A DNA stretch of 11,334 nt from UMGS1696 sp964558485 (GCA_964558485.1 CAZLED010000077.1:1-11334), one strand, 5' to 3'; shown: positions 1 to 7,871, numbered from the stretch's first letter. Numbers and translations are program-made. The notes: generated by a model not told the origin, from the sequence alone.

Positions 1-453
1 GGATGTCGTCAGCCGATGGCGCCGTGAATACCAAGGGTAGGTCATCCCGCCCTACATTCGGCGTACGAGATCGTTCTTGTAGCGACACCCATATACAAAA
101 TGGGACACAAGCCTAACAAAAACCTTGCACCCCATCTGACATCTTATTTCTGACGTCTAACTTTGCACAAGCTTAACTTCTAACTTCGCAAAGCAGTTGG
201 CGACCTTGTGTTGCAAAATGCGTGTTTGCAGGATGAACACACGTTGTCTACGACAAGTGGCCAAAAAAGCCGCCAAGCCGCCAAGTTGCCAAGTCAGAAG
301 TGAGATGTCGGATGTCAGATGTCAGATACCACGTGCAACCAAATCGATTCCACACCGACACCCATATACAAAATGTCTACAAACCCAACATACACCTTGC
401 ACCCACTTCTGACTTCTGACCTCTCACTTCTGACTTTGCATTAGCACGACTTC
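1..453. repeat. Composite intergenic repeat E1 (truncated at the window start)
   Basis: No credible gene lies here. From left to right it holds the inner part of the box module (stem half CATCCCGCC at 43-51, its partner cut by the window edge); an inverted hairpin module (about 85-135, ACAAAATGGG... to ...CCTTGCACCC); a heptad tract in TGACTTC orientation (about 136-175); a 100-base segment (188-297) that recurs inverted at 6246-6343; a second heptad tract (about 293-325); a second hairpin module (about 326-405) nearly identical to 4928-5010; and a last heptad tract reaching the thioesterase stop codon. Short open frames here are rejected because the same sequence recurs in other frames elsewhere in the window. 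Confidence 0.85.
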
Positions 454-954
454 TTACTTTTCATGGAATTCGATCCGCTTCATGTCTCGGTATTGGCGAC
501 GGGTGATGGCCTCGCGGTATTCTCGCTTTTCGTCTTCGGTCTCCGGGATCACCGGCGGTACTGGCACCGGATTGCCACTTTCGTCGATGGCGACGATCAC
601 CAGGTGTGCAATATTGATCTCCGTCCGCTCGCCGCTCAAATGCTCCACATACGTCCGTACGCAGACCTCCATGGACGTGCGCCCTGCATAGGTGATGTAC
701 CCACGCAGGATCACCGTGTCGTTGGCATAGGCCGGGGACGTGAACTCCAGGGAATCTACAGCCGCTGTGGTCACGTTGCAGCCACAATGCCGCCTGGCCG
801 TCACACAGGCCACCACATCGATCCACTCCATCAGCTGGCCGCCAAACAGCCGATTGTAGCCGTTGATGGCATTGTACGTGAGGATCTGCACCTGCTCTGT
901 ACGAGACGCCGACACGGGTCTGCCTTCCGGTACCTGATTTTGGATTTCTGACAT
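454..954 (-). CDS. Hotdog-fold acyl-CoA thioesterase (YciA/BACH-like)
   Basis: A 166-residue cytosolic protein predicted to hydrolyse acyl-CoA to free CoA and fatty acid. Seen in the sequence: N31, then FGGQLMEWID at residues 37-46, matching the GG-x-(I/L)-M-xx-(M/I)-D start of the central hotdog helix; D46 would be the family's catalytic acid. It is followed by VDSLEFTSP (67-74), the usual strand opposite the active site, and GRTSMEV (91-97). Length fits single-hotdog enzymes of this family, which act as oligomers. The start is supported by GAAAGGA seven bases upstream. The gene is divergent from the DegV gene, and the nearby DegV/FakA pair suggests a shared link to fatty acid turnover (inference). 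The stop codon lies in the heptad repeat, and the last residues (FHEK) sit at that junction. Substrate chain length cannot be read from sequence. Confidence 0.9.
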   Translation of the reverse strand: MSEIQNQVPEGRPVSASRTEQVQILTYNAINGYNRLFGGQLMEWIDVVACVTARRHCGCNVTTAAVDSLEFTSPAYANDTVILRGYITYAGRTSMEVCVRTYVEHLSGERTEINIAHLVIVAIDESGNPVPVPPVIPETEDEKREYREAITRRQYRDMKRIEFHEK

Positions 955-991
955 ATCGATATCCTTTCATGCGTTTGTATTTTCTATACAT

Positions 992-1025
992 ATTATACCG
1001 TTTCCGTATGTACACACGATGTCAA
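992..1025 (-). promoter_or_regulatory. Possible thioesterase promoter
   Basis: On the minus strand a perfect TATAAT lies at 997-992, about 38 bases before the start codon. A TTGACA lies at 1025-1020, but the spacer is 22 bases, longer than the 16-18 normally used. Either the -10 box acts with a poor -35 (ATCGTG at 17-base spacing) or with an activator. The -10 assignment is reasonable; the -35 is uncertain. Confidence 0.45.
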
Positions 1026-1336
1026 AGGTGTGAATTTTTATTTTCGTTGGCAATTTCCACGAAGTCGTCCCGGCTTTTTTGCGGATTTTCTCTGGGGAAA
1101 TGCGCAATAACACTTGATTTTCCTGAAATTGTATGGTAAAATACAATGGAATAATAATGATGCGATTACGTTTGTCAGAAGATGAAATTCAGTTTTTATG
1201 AAAGTTGTCTTCTTATGAATGTTATACGCACATACAGTTGATCGATGCAATGCCGTATGCAGACGTGCTGCTTTGGCAAAAATAGCATGACCGAACCAAC
1301 TTGTTCCATGGCAGTGAGAAAGGAACCTACCATATT
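1026..1336 (+). other. Divergent intergenic region and long DegV leader
   Basis: Together with the thioesterase promoter this fills the 382 bases between the two divergent genes, and it is free of the composite repeats. If the 1114-1142 promoter is used, the DegV transcript has a leader of about 190 bases. Two very short frames occur in it (1157-1201, 14 codons; 1219-1290, 23 codons), neither with a convincing ribosome site. No riboswitch class was recognised by eye. Confidence 0.4.
1114..1142 (+). promoter_or_regulatory. Sigma-A type promoter for the DegV gene
   Basis: TTGATT at 1114-1119 and TAAAAT at 1137-1142 with a 17-base spacer. It is the best promoter match upstream of 1337 on the plus strand. 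No closer candidate was seen. Confidence 0.6.
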
Positions 1337-2224
1337 ATGTCTGATTACGTTTTGAGCTGCTGCTCCACGGCAGATCTTTCCAAAGAGCATTTCGAGAGCC
1401 GGGATATCCATTATGTTTGCTTTCATTATACTATGGATGGCGTAGAATATGCCGACGACCTGGGGCAGTCCATTCCCTTTGATCGGTTTTATGCCGCTAT
1501 GGCAAACGGTGCCGACACCAAAACCTCCCAGGTCAGCGCCGGTGAATATATGGCGTATTTTGAACCCTTTCTGGCAGAAGGCAAGGATATACTGCACGTG
1601 TCCCTGTCCTCCGGTCTCTCCGGCACCCATATGTCCGCCAGAGCTGCGGCTGAGGAGCTGCTGAAGAAATACCCCGACAGACAGCTCCGCATTGTGGATT
1701 CCTTAGGTGCGTCCTCCGGCTATGGTCTGATCATGGACACCTTGGCGGACCTCCGGGACGGCGGCATGGACTTTGACACCATCTGCGCCTGGGTCGAGGA
1801 AAATAAGCTGAAGCTGCACCACTGGTTCTTCTCCACCGACCTGACCTTCTACGTGAAAGGCGGTCGTATCTCCAAAACAGCCGGTGCCATCGGTGGACTG
1901 CTGGGCATTTGTCCCCTCCTGAACATGGACAACGCCGGACACCTGATCCCTCGGGAAAAGATCAGACCCAAGAAAAAGGTCATTCGCCGGATCGTGGAGA
2001 TGATGCAGGCCAACGCCCAGGACGGCGCAGACTACAGCGGCAAGTGCTACATCAGCCAGTCTGCGTGCTTAGACGACGCCAAAGCGGTGGCAGAGCTGGT
2101 CGAGCAGGCCTTCCCCAAGCTGAACGGCAAGGTGGAGATCAACAACGTTGGCACCACCATCGGCAGCCACACCGGCCCCGGCACCGTCGCACTTTTCTTC
2201 TGGGGCAACGAGCGGATCAATTAA
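1337..2224 (+). CDS. DegV family fatty-acid-binding protein (FakB-like)
   Basis: A 295-residue protein of the DegV family. Members bind a fatty acid and present it to the kinase FakA, which makes acyl-phosphate for phospholipid synthesis. Visible motifs: TSQ at residues 63-65 and SLSSGLSGT at 89-97, which form the carboxylate-binding site in FakB structures; KGGRISK at 174-180; GSHTGPGT at 276-283, whose histidine (H278) is conserved in the family. Length is typical. An in-frame ATG at 1301 would add 12 residues, but 1337 is chosen because GAAAGGA ends about 12 bases before it and the family begins with a short strand followed by D/C-S-T-A-D (here SCCSTADL). FakA follows in the same direction after a 327-base gap filled by a repeat. 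The TAA stop is at the repeat boundary. Confidence 0.93.
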   Translation: MSDYVLSCCSTADLSKEHFESRDIHYVCFHYTMDGVEYADDLGQSIPFDRFYAAMANGADTKTSQVSAGEYMAYFEPFLAEGKDILHVSLSSGLSGTHMSARAAAEELLKKYPDRQLRIVDSLGASSGYGLIMDTLADLRDGGMDFDTICAWVEENKLKLHHWFFSTDLTFYVKGGRISKTAGAIGGLLGICPLLNMDNAGHLIPREKIRPKKKVIRRIVEMMQANAQDGADYSGKCYISQSACLDDAKAVAELVEQAFPKLNGKVEINNVGTTIGSHTGPGTVALFFWGNERIN

Positions 2225-2530
2225 GAAATAAGAAGTCAGATGTCAGAAGTCAACGAAATTGGGCGCAAGGTTTTTGTTAGGCTTGTAGACATTTTGTATA
2301 TGGGTGTCGCTATAGAATCGATTTGGTCGAACGTGGTGTATGGGCGTCGACCCATACATGGGTCAACCTACTACTCAACTGCACCAACGCTTTGGTATCC
2401 AACATCACGCCGTCGAACGTCTTTCGCCTGTACAGGATTGGTATTGGTTGTACGTGAAATGGGTATCGCTATAGAATCAGTTCAGACTTTGCAAAGCGAC
2501 TTCTGACATCTTACTTCTGACATCTGACTT
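2225..2530. repeat. Composite intergenic repeat E2
   Basis: Plus-oriented copy between the DegV and FakA genes. Heptads (about 2228-2252) lead into a decayed hairpin (GGGCGCAAGG near 2261-2270) and a box variant with GGCGT near 2344 facing ACGCC near 2409, i.e. the T-A form of the stem. The copy ends in heptads at 2500-2530. No gene is seen. Within it, TTGTAC (2448-2453) and TATAGA (2470-2475) at 16-base spacing could form a weak promoter for FakA. Confidence 0.8.
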
Positions 2531-2551
2531 AAACAAAAAAGGGATAATGCA

Positions 2552-4291
2552 ATGGCTATAAATGTAAAACCAACAGAAGTCCAGGCCGATAGCCCGACGG
2601 AGAGTCACACCGACTGGCGGTATCTGGACGGAGAAATGATGGCCAATATGGTCCGTGGCGGTGCTGCCAATCTCCGTTCCAATGCCCGGGAAGTCAACGA
2701 CCTGAACGTTTTTCCTGTACCGGACGGCGATACAGGCGACAATATGAGCATGACCATCGAAGGCGGCGTAGCAGCCCTGGAAGGTCTGGATTCCAACAAT
2801 TTGGCGGACGTAATGGAGCACATTTCCCGTGGGATGCTGCTGGGCGCCCGGGGCAACTCCGGTGTGATCCTGTCGCAGTTCTTTGCCGGCATGAACAAGG
2901 GCTTTGCCGACTGCGATAAGGCGGATGCCTACGTGGTGGGACAAGCACTGGAAGCCGGGGTCAAGCAGGCCTATTCCTCGGTCATCACACCCACCGAAGG
3001 CACCATTCTGACCGTTGCCAGAGAAGCGGTGGAGTATGTGCAGACCCGGATCAACGACGACACCACCATTCCGGCGCTGTTCTCCGACCTGACCACCGAG
3101 ATGTACAACTCCCTCCAACGGACACCGGAAATATTGGATGTGCTGAAGGAAGCCGGAGTCATCGACAGCGGTGGCGCAGGACTGTTCTATATCATGCTTG
3201 GCTTCTCAAAAATTCTGCAAGGCGAAGAGATCGCCTCTCCCACCGACCTGCCCAAGGCTCCCCAGAATACCGTGGATCTGGACGTGTTTGGCGCCGATTC
3301 CGAAATGGTCTACGGCTATTGCACGGAAGCACTGCTGCGACTGCAGAACAGTAAGGTGGACGTAGAAGCCTTTGACGTGAGCACCATCATCGAATATTTG
3401 ACCACCATTGGCAACTCCATCGTGTGCGTAAAGAACGACAGCGTGGTGAAGCTCCATGTGCATACCATGCATCCGGGCGACGTGCTGAACTTCTGCCAGC
3501 GCTTTGGCGAGTGCCTGACGGTGAAGATCGAGAACATGAACGTGCAGCACAGTGAGACCCACAGCGAAGCAGACCATACACCGATCCCCAAGGCAGCAAA
3601 GGCAGAGAAGCAGAGACCCCAAAAGGAGCACGGCACGGTGGCTGTGGCTTCCGGAGACGGCATTGCGGACCTGTTCCGGCAGCTGGGCGTAGACGTGGTG
3701 GTGCCCGGTGGACAGACGCAAAACCCATCGGCACAGGAATTTCTGGCAGCCTTTGGTGCGGTCCATGCCAAGCACATCTACGTGTTCCCCAACAACAGCA
3801 ACATCATCATGGCAGCCAAGCAAGCCGCACAGCTCTACGACAAAGGGGAAGTGCACGTCATCGAAAGCCGGGATCTGGGACAGGGCTACACGGCCATTTC
3901 TTCCATGAATTTCCAGTCGGACGACCCGGCGCAGATCGTAGCCCAGCTCAAAGACGCCATGGCAAACGTAAAGACCGGCTCTGTGTCCACGTCCATTCGA
4001 GACGCCGAGCTGAACGGTGTGCACATCGAAAGCGGCGACTACATCGGTTTTGTGGGCAAGGAAATGCTGGTGGCCCGGAAGAACGTGCTGGACGCCGCCA
4101 AGGAGCTGCTGACCAAAATGGGTCTGGACACGGGAGACGTGTACGTGGTGACAGCCTTCTGCGGAGCCGACACAACCGACGCCGAAGCCGAAGCCCTGAC
4201 GGAATACATGAACGAAAACTATCCGGACATAGAATTTTACACCGTACCCGGCGGACAAGAGGTATACCCGTTTTTGTTTGTTGTAGAATGA
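2552..4291 (+). CDS. fakA: Fatty acid kinase FakA (DAK/YloV family)
   Basis: A 579-residue cytosolic kinase that uses ATP to phosphorylate a fatty acid held by a DegV/FakB partner. The N-terminal DhaL-like domain (about 25-225) has NVFPVPDGDTGDNM at 52-65, whose aspartates bind magnesium and ATP, and GARGNSGVILSQ at 98-109. The middle domain carries C257 (YGYCTEA), H302 and H304 (KLHVHTMHPGD), matching the zinc-binding Cys and two His of known FakA. A C-terminal DegV-like domain (about 360-579) follows an Ala/Lys/Gln/Pro-rich linker. Length is within the family range. AAAAGGGAT lies about 8 bases before the start. The partner gene upstream supports the role, either co-transcribed through repeat E2 or driven from a weak repeat-borne promoter. 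Confidence 0.95.
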   Translation: MAINVKPTEVQADSPTESHTDWRYLDGEMMANMVRGGAANLRSNAREVNDLNVFPVPDGDTGDNMSMTIEGGVAALEGLDSNNLADVMEHISRGMLLGARGNSGVILSQFFAGMNKGFADCDKADAYVVGQALEAGVKQAYSSVITPTEGTILTVAREAVEYVQTRINDDTTIPALFSDLTTEMYNSLQRTPEILDVLKEAGVIDSGGAGLFYIMLGFSKILQGEEIASPTDLPKAPQNTVDLDVFGADSEMVYGYCTEALLRLQNSKVDVEAFDVSTIIEYLTTIGNSIVCVKNDSVVKLHVHTMHPGDVLNFCQRFGECLTVKIENMNVQHSETHSEADHTPIPKAAKAEKQRPQKEHGTVAVASGDGIADLFRQLGVDVVVPGGQTQNPSAQEFLAAFGAVHAKHIYVFPNNSNIIMAAKQAAQLYDKGEVHVIESRDLGQGYTAISSMNFQSDDPAQIVAQLKDAMANVKTGSVSTSIRDAELNGVHIESGDYIGFVGKEMLVARKNVLDAAKELLTKMGLDTGDVYVVTAFCGADTTDAEAEALTEYMNENYPDIEFYTVPGGQEVYPFLFVVE

Positions 4292-4332
4292 TGCGGGCAA
4301 AGTCAGAAGGCAGATGTCAGATGTCAGAAGTC

Positions 4333-4380
4333 AACGAAAATGGGTGCAAGGTTTTTATGAATCTTATACCCATTTTCGTT
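4333..4380 (+). terminator. Repeat-borne hairpin downstream of FakA, possible terminator
   Basis: AACGAAAATGGGT at 4333-4345 is perfectly complementary to ACCCATTTTCGTT at 4368-4380, a 13-bp stem 42 bases after the FakA stop. The right arm is T-rich and is followed by TTGG, so it is a weak intrinsic terminator at best. The same hairpin recurs in most other copies of the repeat, including places with no upstream gene on that strand, so termination may be incidental. Confidence 0.4.
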
Positions 4381-4535
4381 TTGGTTTCCTATATTGGTAT
4401 CGCTACAGAATCGGTTTGGATAATCGAATGTATGGGCGGCGACCCATGTATGGGTCAACCTACCCTTGGTATCTCTAACGCTTTCGGCTGACGACATCCC
4501 GCCGCCGAACGTCTACCACCGTATTGTATTGGTGT

Positions 4536-4565
4536 TTGACATCCGTATGTTTTAGGTTGCATATT
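4536..4565 (+). promoter_or_regulatory. Promoter-like segment inside repeat E3
   Basis: TTGACA at 4536-4541 and CATATT at 4560-4565, spacer 18 bases, facing the tandem array. The same arrangement is found in repeats E4 and E6. There is no gene directly downstream in this copy. Confidence 0.35.
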
Positions 4566-4678
4566 TTTGTGTATCCGTTATCCCATGATGTTGGTTCATG
4601 GACGCACGCCGTCGCACGTCTACAACCGTATGGTATTGGTGTTGGTTGTACGTTAGATTTGGGGGACGTACAATTTTA

Positions 4679-4855
4679 TGTATCCGTTATCCATTTTGTT
4701 TAATCGAACCATCACAATATGGATGTTTGTATATCCGTTTACCATGATGTTGGACGAAACCATTCCAATATGGACGTGCGTGTATCTGTTATCCATTTTG
4801 TTTGATCGAACCATTGCAATATGGACGTTCGTATATCCGTTTACCATGTCGTATG
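4679..4855. repeat. Tandem array of about 51-base units, array 1
   Basis: Unit starts, marked by TATATCCGTTATCC or close variants, fall at 4679, 4730, 4781 and 4832. Two alternating unit types are seen: one with CCATTTTGTTTAATCGAACC and one with CATGATGTTGGACGAAACC. The last unit ends in CATGTCGTATGGTCAAGGAA, as in array 2. Confidence 0.88.
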
Positions 4856-5096
4856 GTCAAGGAATTTCGACGGCGTGATGTCGTCAGCCAAGAGCGCCGT
4901 GAATACCAAGGGTAGGTCATCACGCCCTACACCACGTGCAACCGAATCCATTCCACACCGACACCCATATACAAAATGTCTACAAACCCAACATACACCT
5001 TGCACCCACTTCTGACTTCTGACATCTCACTTCTGACTTTGCGCAGCACAATGGCAGTTATATTGCACAAAATTGCAAAAAAATGCCGATACCCTA

Positions 5097-5125
5097 TTGA
5101 CGGGAGAGAAAGATTGCTTTATAAT
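5097..5125 (+). promoter_or_regulatory. Strong promoter of the exported protein gene
   Basis: TTGACG at 5097-5102 and TATAAT at 5120-5125 with a 17-base spacer, about 60 bases before the start codon. It lies just outside the end of repeat E3. Confidence 0.85.
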
Positions 5126-5186
5126 AGTATATGTACTTTCGGCGTCGTACGTCGGAGGGCAAATCCATAAAAGGAGAGTTTTTATT

Positions 5187-6077
5187 ATGAGAAAACTCAC
5201 ACTCGCTGCAGTCGCACTGACAGTTTCTATGCTGGCAACGGCTGCTTCCGCATTCGCTCCTGTGGGCAACGTCAGCGTTCCGTATGCTACTCCTACTGTG
5301 GATGGCGTGATCAATGCAGACGAATACCCGGCTGAAGGTAAGGTCGTTATCGACAGCAGCAATGCTACCGCTGGTGGTTGGATGGGTGAAGTACCTGCTG
5401 CCAACTCCATCGAGCTGTACTGCGCTTGGGACGACACCAACTTCTACCTGGCTGGTAACGTTACCGACCCTGCCTTCAACTACACCACCAATGCAGAAGG
5501 CTACAACGGTGATGCTTTCCAGGTGTCCCTGAACGTGGACAATGTGTTCACCACCACCGATGCTTCCTCCAGAGCAATCTTCTACTCCTGGGGTCTGCAG
5601 GAAGATGGTACCGTTGACGTTATGCGTCAGGAATCTGCCGAAAACGGTCTGATCACCGGTGCCGGTAAGGGTCAGAAGACCGACAAGGGTTGGTGCTTCG
5701 AAGTGGCTCTGAACCTGGAAATGCTGGCTAACGACGTTTCCAACAAGGCCAACATCGATGCTATCGTAGAACCCGGTATGCCCATCGGCGGTCTGTTCTG
5801 CTACCTGGACCACGATGACACTGGTTCTCTGGTGAATGCATTCGCTACCGCTGCTACCGAAACCGTTGGTTGGGACCCGGCTGCACACGGTCTGACCTTC
5901 ATCTTCGCTGAACCGGTTGTTGAGACCGAACCCGAAACCGAAGCTGAAGTGGTTGACGCTGCTGTAGAAGTAGAAGCGCCTGCTACCACCGCTCCCCAGA
6001 CCTTTGATGCTGGTATCGTAGCTGCTGTTGCCGCTATCGTATCCGCTGCCGGTTACGCTGTTTCCAAGAAGCACTAA
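5187..6077 (+). CDS. Exported CBM9/DOMON-like domain protein with C-terminal anchor
   Basis: A 296-residue exported protein. Residues 1-22 form a signal peptide (MRKLT, hydrophobic core, ASA then FAP). Residues about 33-240 resemble the family 9 carbohydrate-binding module/DOMON-like sandwich: PTVDGVINADEYP at 36-48 and AWDDTNFYLAGNVTD at 80-94 are its characteristic openings. An acidic, Glu-rich spacer (242-265) leads to APQTFDAG (269-276), a hydrophobic stretch and KKH. That tail resembles a degenerate sortase signal (compare NPQTGD/LPxTG) or a simple membrane anchor. The start at 5187 is chosen over upstream ATGs because AAGGAGAG precedes it by eight bases and it gives an intact signal peptide. 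Codon use is more T-ending and even than in neighbours, as in strongly expressed genes. No catalytic motif is seen; sugar or surface binding is inferred. Confidence 0.85.
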   Translation: MRKLTLAAVALTVSMLATAASAFAPVGNVSVPYATPTVDGVINADEYPAEGKVVIDSSNATAGGWMGEVPAANSIELYCAWDDTNFYLAGNVTDPAFNYTTNAEGYNGDAFQVSLNVDNVFTTTDASSRAIFYSWGLQEDGTVDVMRQESAENGLITGAGKGQKTDKGWCFEVALNLEMLANDVSNKANIDAIVEPGMPIGGLFCYLDHDDTGSLVNAFATAATETVGWDPAAHGLTFIFAEPVVETEPETEAEVVDAAVEVEAPATTAPQTFDAGIVAAVAAIVSAAGYAVSKKH

Positions 6078-6486
6078 GCTGGGAAGGCAGAAGTCGTGCT
6101 TGCGCCAATTCAGAAGTCAGGCACCACGTTCGACCGAACTGATTCTGTAGCGACACCAATATAGGAATCCAAAATGGGTACAAGGCTTATAAAAACCTTG
6201 CACCCATTTTCGTTGACTTGTGACCTCTGACTTTACGTTAGCACACTTGGCATCTTGGCGGCTTTTTGGGGCACTTGTCGTAGACAACGTATGTTCATCC
6301 TGCAAACACACATCTTACAACACAAGGTCGCCAACTGCTTTGCAAAGTAAGAAGTAAGAAGTAAGAAGTAAGAAGTGGGTACAGGACGTACGTTTGGTTT
6401 GTACCCAATTTCTAAATTGGTATCGCTAACGCTTTCGGCTGACGACATCCCGCCGCCGAACGTCTACAACCATATTGTATTGGGGT

Positions 6487-6516
6487 TTGACATCCGTGTG
6501 TTTTAGGTTGTATATT
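6487..6516 (+). promoter_or_regulatory. Promoter-like segment inside repeat E4
   Basis: TTGACA at 6487-6492 and TATATT at 6511-6516, spacer 18 bases. This copy lacks the tandem array; only one array-like unit (about 6521-6555) follows. Confidence 0.35.
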
Positions 6517-6610
6517 TTTGTATATCCGTTTACCATGATGTTGGTTCATGGACGCCACCGTTGTGTGCCCACAACCGTATGGTATTGGGGATGCAATACC
6601 TTCCCCAAAC

Positions 6611-6768
6611 ACCTGTAGGGGCGATTCACGAATCGTCCCGTCGGACGTTTTGGTATTGTAAATTGGTATTAACACACCGTCCGTTTTGTTCGTTCCCCAT
6701 ATTGAATACCAAATTATTTCACGGGACGATCGCACAACTGCGTTGGTGTACAAATCGTCCCTACAGGT
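6611..6768. mobile_element. MITE-like element nested in repeat E4
   Basis: A 158-base non-coding element with terminal inverted repeats: ACCTGTAGGGGCGATT at 6611-6626 against the complement of 6753-6768, which reads ACCTGTAGGGACGATT (15 of 16 match). A subterminal repeat of the type CGAATCGTCCCG / CGGGACGAT occurs inside. It carries no transposase and no clear target duplication was found. It sits inside a 20-bp perfect inverted repeat belonging to the host repeat, which suggests insertion into a pre-existing palindrome. Confidence 0.7.
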
Positions 6769-7020
6769 AAAAGGCAAAGGTCGTGCGTCCCCAATACCAT
6801 ACGGTTGTAGACGTGCGACGGCGGGATGTCGTCAGCCGAAAGCGTTAGAGATACCAAGGGTAGGTCATCCCGCCCTACATTCGATTTACTAAATCCATTC
6901 TACACCGACACCCATATAGAAAATAGGTACAAGCCGTACGTACGACCTGCACCCAATTTCGTTGACTTCTTATTTCTGATCTCTTATCTCTAACTTTGCG
7001 TTAGCCCGACTTCTTATTTC

Positions 7021-7866
7021 TCATTTCTTACTTCTCACTTTGCAAAGCATCGTTGCTACACGGCAGGCACGGTTGTAGGCTTCGGCTACGTATGCCTCCG
7101 GGGACATGGCCATGTATTTGTCGTTTTCGTGGCGGTTGAGTTTGCTGCCGATGTTCAGCTCGAAGGTCAAGGGGCCTGTGAAGTTGTGGGCTGCCAGACG
7201 GGTCACGATGCCTTCCCAATCTCCTACGCCATCAAAGGGCAGCAGGTGCAGGTCGTCGATCCAGGTGATCTTCCCACCAAAGTCCCGGATCCCTAAGTTG
7301 TCGTTCAGGTGGGTAGCGATCAGGTGTTTGCCGTATAGAGCCAGCATATCCTTACTATAATTGTAGCACATCTCATGTCCGGTGTCCCAGCAGAAGCCCA
7401 CGGTGTCGGGATACTCCTTGACCAGCGTCATAGCAGCCTGCAGATATTCTTCCCCTTCGGTGTTCTCGAAGGCCACCTGTACACCCAGCTCCTTGGCACG
7501 GCGGCAGACACGACCATAGTTTTCCACACCGATCTCGTTGGGTTCGTGATCTTCAAAGCCGATGAAGGTGTGAGAGACCATGATGGGCACTTCCACTCTG
7601 GCACAGTCCTCCAGGCAGTCGATCAGCTCCGCCACCGCAATTTCCGCAGCTTCCCCACCACGCCAGAAGTCGGCAGCTTTTCCGAAGGGTGCATGGATGG
7701 ATTGGTAGTACATCCCTAGCTCGTCGGCCTTTTTGCGGAATTCCACACAGCCTTCCCGATCGGAGAAGAACCCTTCGAAGCCGGTACGATGATACAGCTC
7801 GATCTGCTCCAACGGCGAGACCCCCTTCACCGGTCCCAGTCCAAAACAAAGCTTTTGCTTATACAT
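7021..7866 (-). CDS. Sugar phosphate isomerase/epimerase-type TIM barrel protein
   Basis: A 281-residue protein of the xylose isomerase-like/AP endonuclease 2 TIM-barrel superfamily. Candidate metal and catalytic residues are in order and intact: H58 (SIHAPFG), H99 (SHTF), E134 (FENTEG), D161 and H164 (CWDTGHE), H186 (THLNDN) and E236 (FELN). Length is typical for sugar phosphate isomerases/epimerases, so isomerisation or epimerisation of a sugar or polyol is likely, with the substrate unknown. AAGGGGG about seven bases before the ATG supports this start. No clear promoter was found; the upstream 350 bases are repeat E5. The last residues (CKVRSKK) and the TGA stop are encoded by heptad repeat sequence, so the original C-terminus may have been replaced. 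Confidence 0.88.
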   Translation of the reverse strand: MYKQKLCFGLGPVKGVSPLEQIELYHRTGFEGFFSDREGCVEFRKKADELGMYYQSIHAPFGKAADFWRGGEAAEIAVAELIDCLEDCARVEVPIMVSHTFIGFEDHEPNEIGVENYGRVCRRAKELGVQVAFENTEGEEYLQAAMTLVKEYPDTVGFCWDTGHEMCYNYSKDMLALYGKHLIATHLNDNLGIRDFGGKITWIDDLHLLPFDGVGDWEGIVTRLAAHNFTGPLTFELNIGSKLNRHENDKYMAMSPEAYVAEAYNRACRVATMLCKVRSKK

Positions 7867-7871
7867 AATAA

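Larger units (their letters stand above)
4292..5050. repeat. Composite intergenic repeat E3 with both arms
   Basis: A near-complete element, mirror-like in design. Left: heptads (about 4300-4332), hairpin module (4333-4380), box (about 4420-4520). Centre: promoter-like segment (4536-4565) and a tandem array of about 51-base units (4679-4855). Right, inverted: box with stem GGCGTGATG (4872-4880) and CATCACGCC (4918-4926), hairpin module (about 4960-5008), heptads (about 5009-5040). No credible coding frame: the open frames through the array exist on both strands and simply echo the repeat unit. Confidence 0.88.
6084..7044. repeat. Composite intergenic repeat E4 with nested element
   Basis: About 960 bases without a convincing gene. 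Contents in order: heptads; inverted hairpin AAAATGGGTACAAGG (6171-6185) with CCTTGCACCCATTTT (6196-6210); heptads; a 100-base segment (6246-6343) inverted relative to 188-297; four near-perfect heptads of the GAAGTAA type (about 6344-6376); box half (about 6420-6475); promoter-like segment (6487-6516); a 20-bp inverted repeat (6571-6590 and 6789-6808) enclosing a MITE-like element; box with GGCGGGATG (6820-6828) and CATCCCGCC (6866-6874); inverted hairpin module (about 6905-6960); heptads that run into the end of the TIM-barrel gene. Confidence 0.87.

Noticed and set aside
197..412. 71-codon frame in repeat E1
   Set aside because: Its second half recurs at 4928-5010 as part of the repeat and its first half recurs inverted at 6246-6343; no ribosome site.
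463..951. 162-codon open frame on the plus strand
   Set aside because: It is the complement of the thioesterase gene, which has a family motif and a good ribosome site.
1020..1025. TTGACA as the -35 of the thioesterase
   Set aside because: The spacer to TATAAT would be 22 bases, too long to accept with confidence; the -10 is kept and the -35 flagged as doubtful.
1157..1290. Leader peptides upstream of DegV
   Set aside because: Two tiny frames (1157-1201 and 1219-1290) exist but lack ribosome sites and any attenuator-like hairpin or codon run.
3206..4300. 364-codon open frame antisense to FakA
   Set aside because: It lies in the complement of a clear FakA gene, is His/Val-rich with no known motif, and has no ribosome site. 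It is a by-product of codon bias on the other strand.
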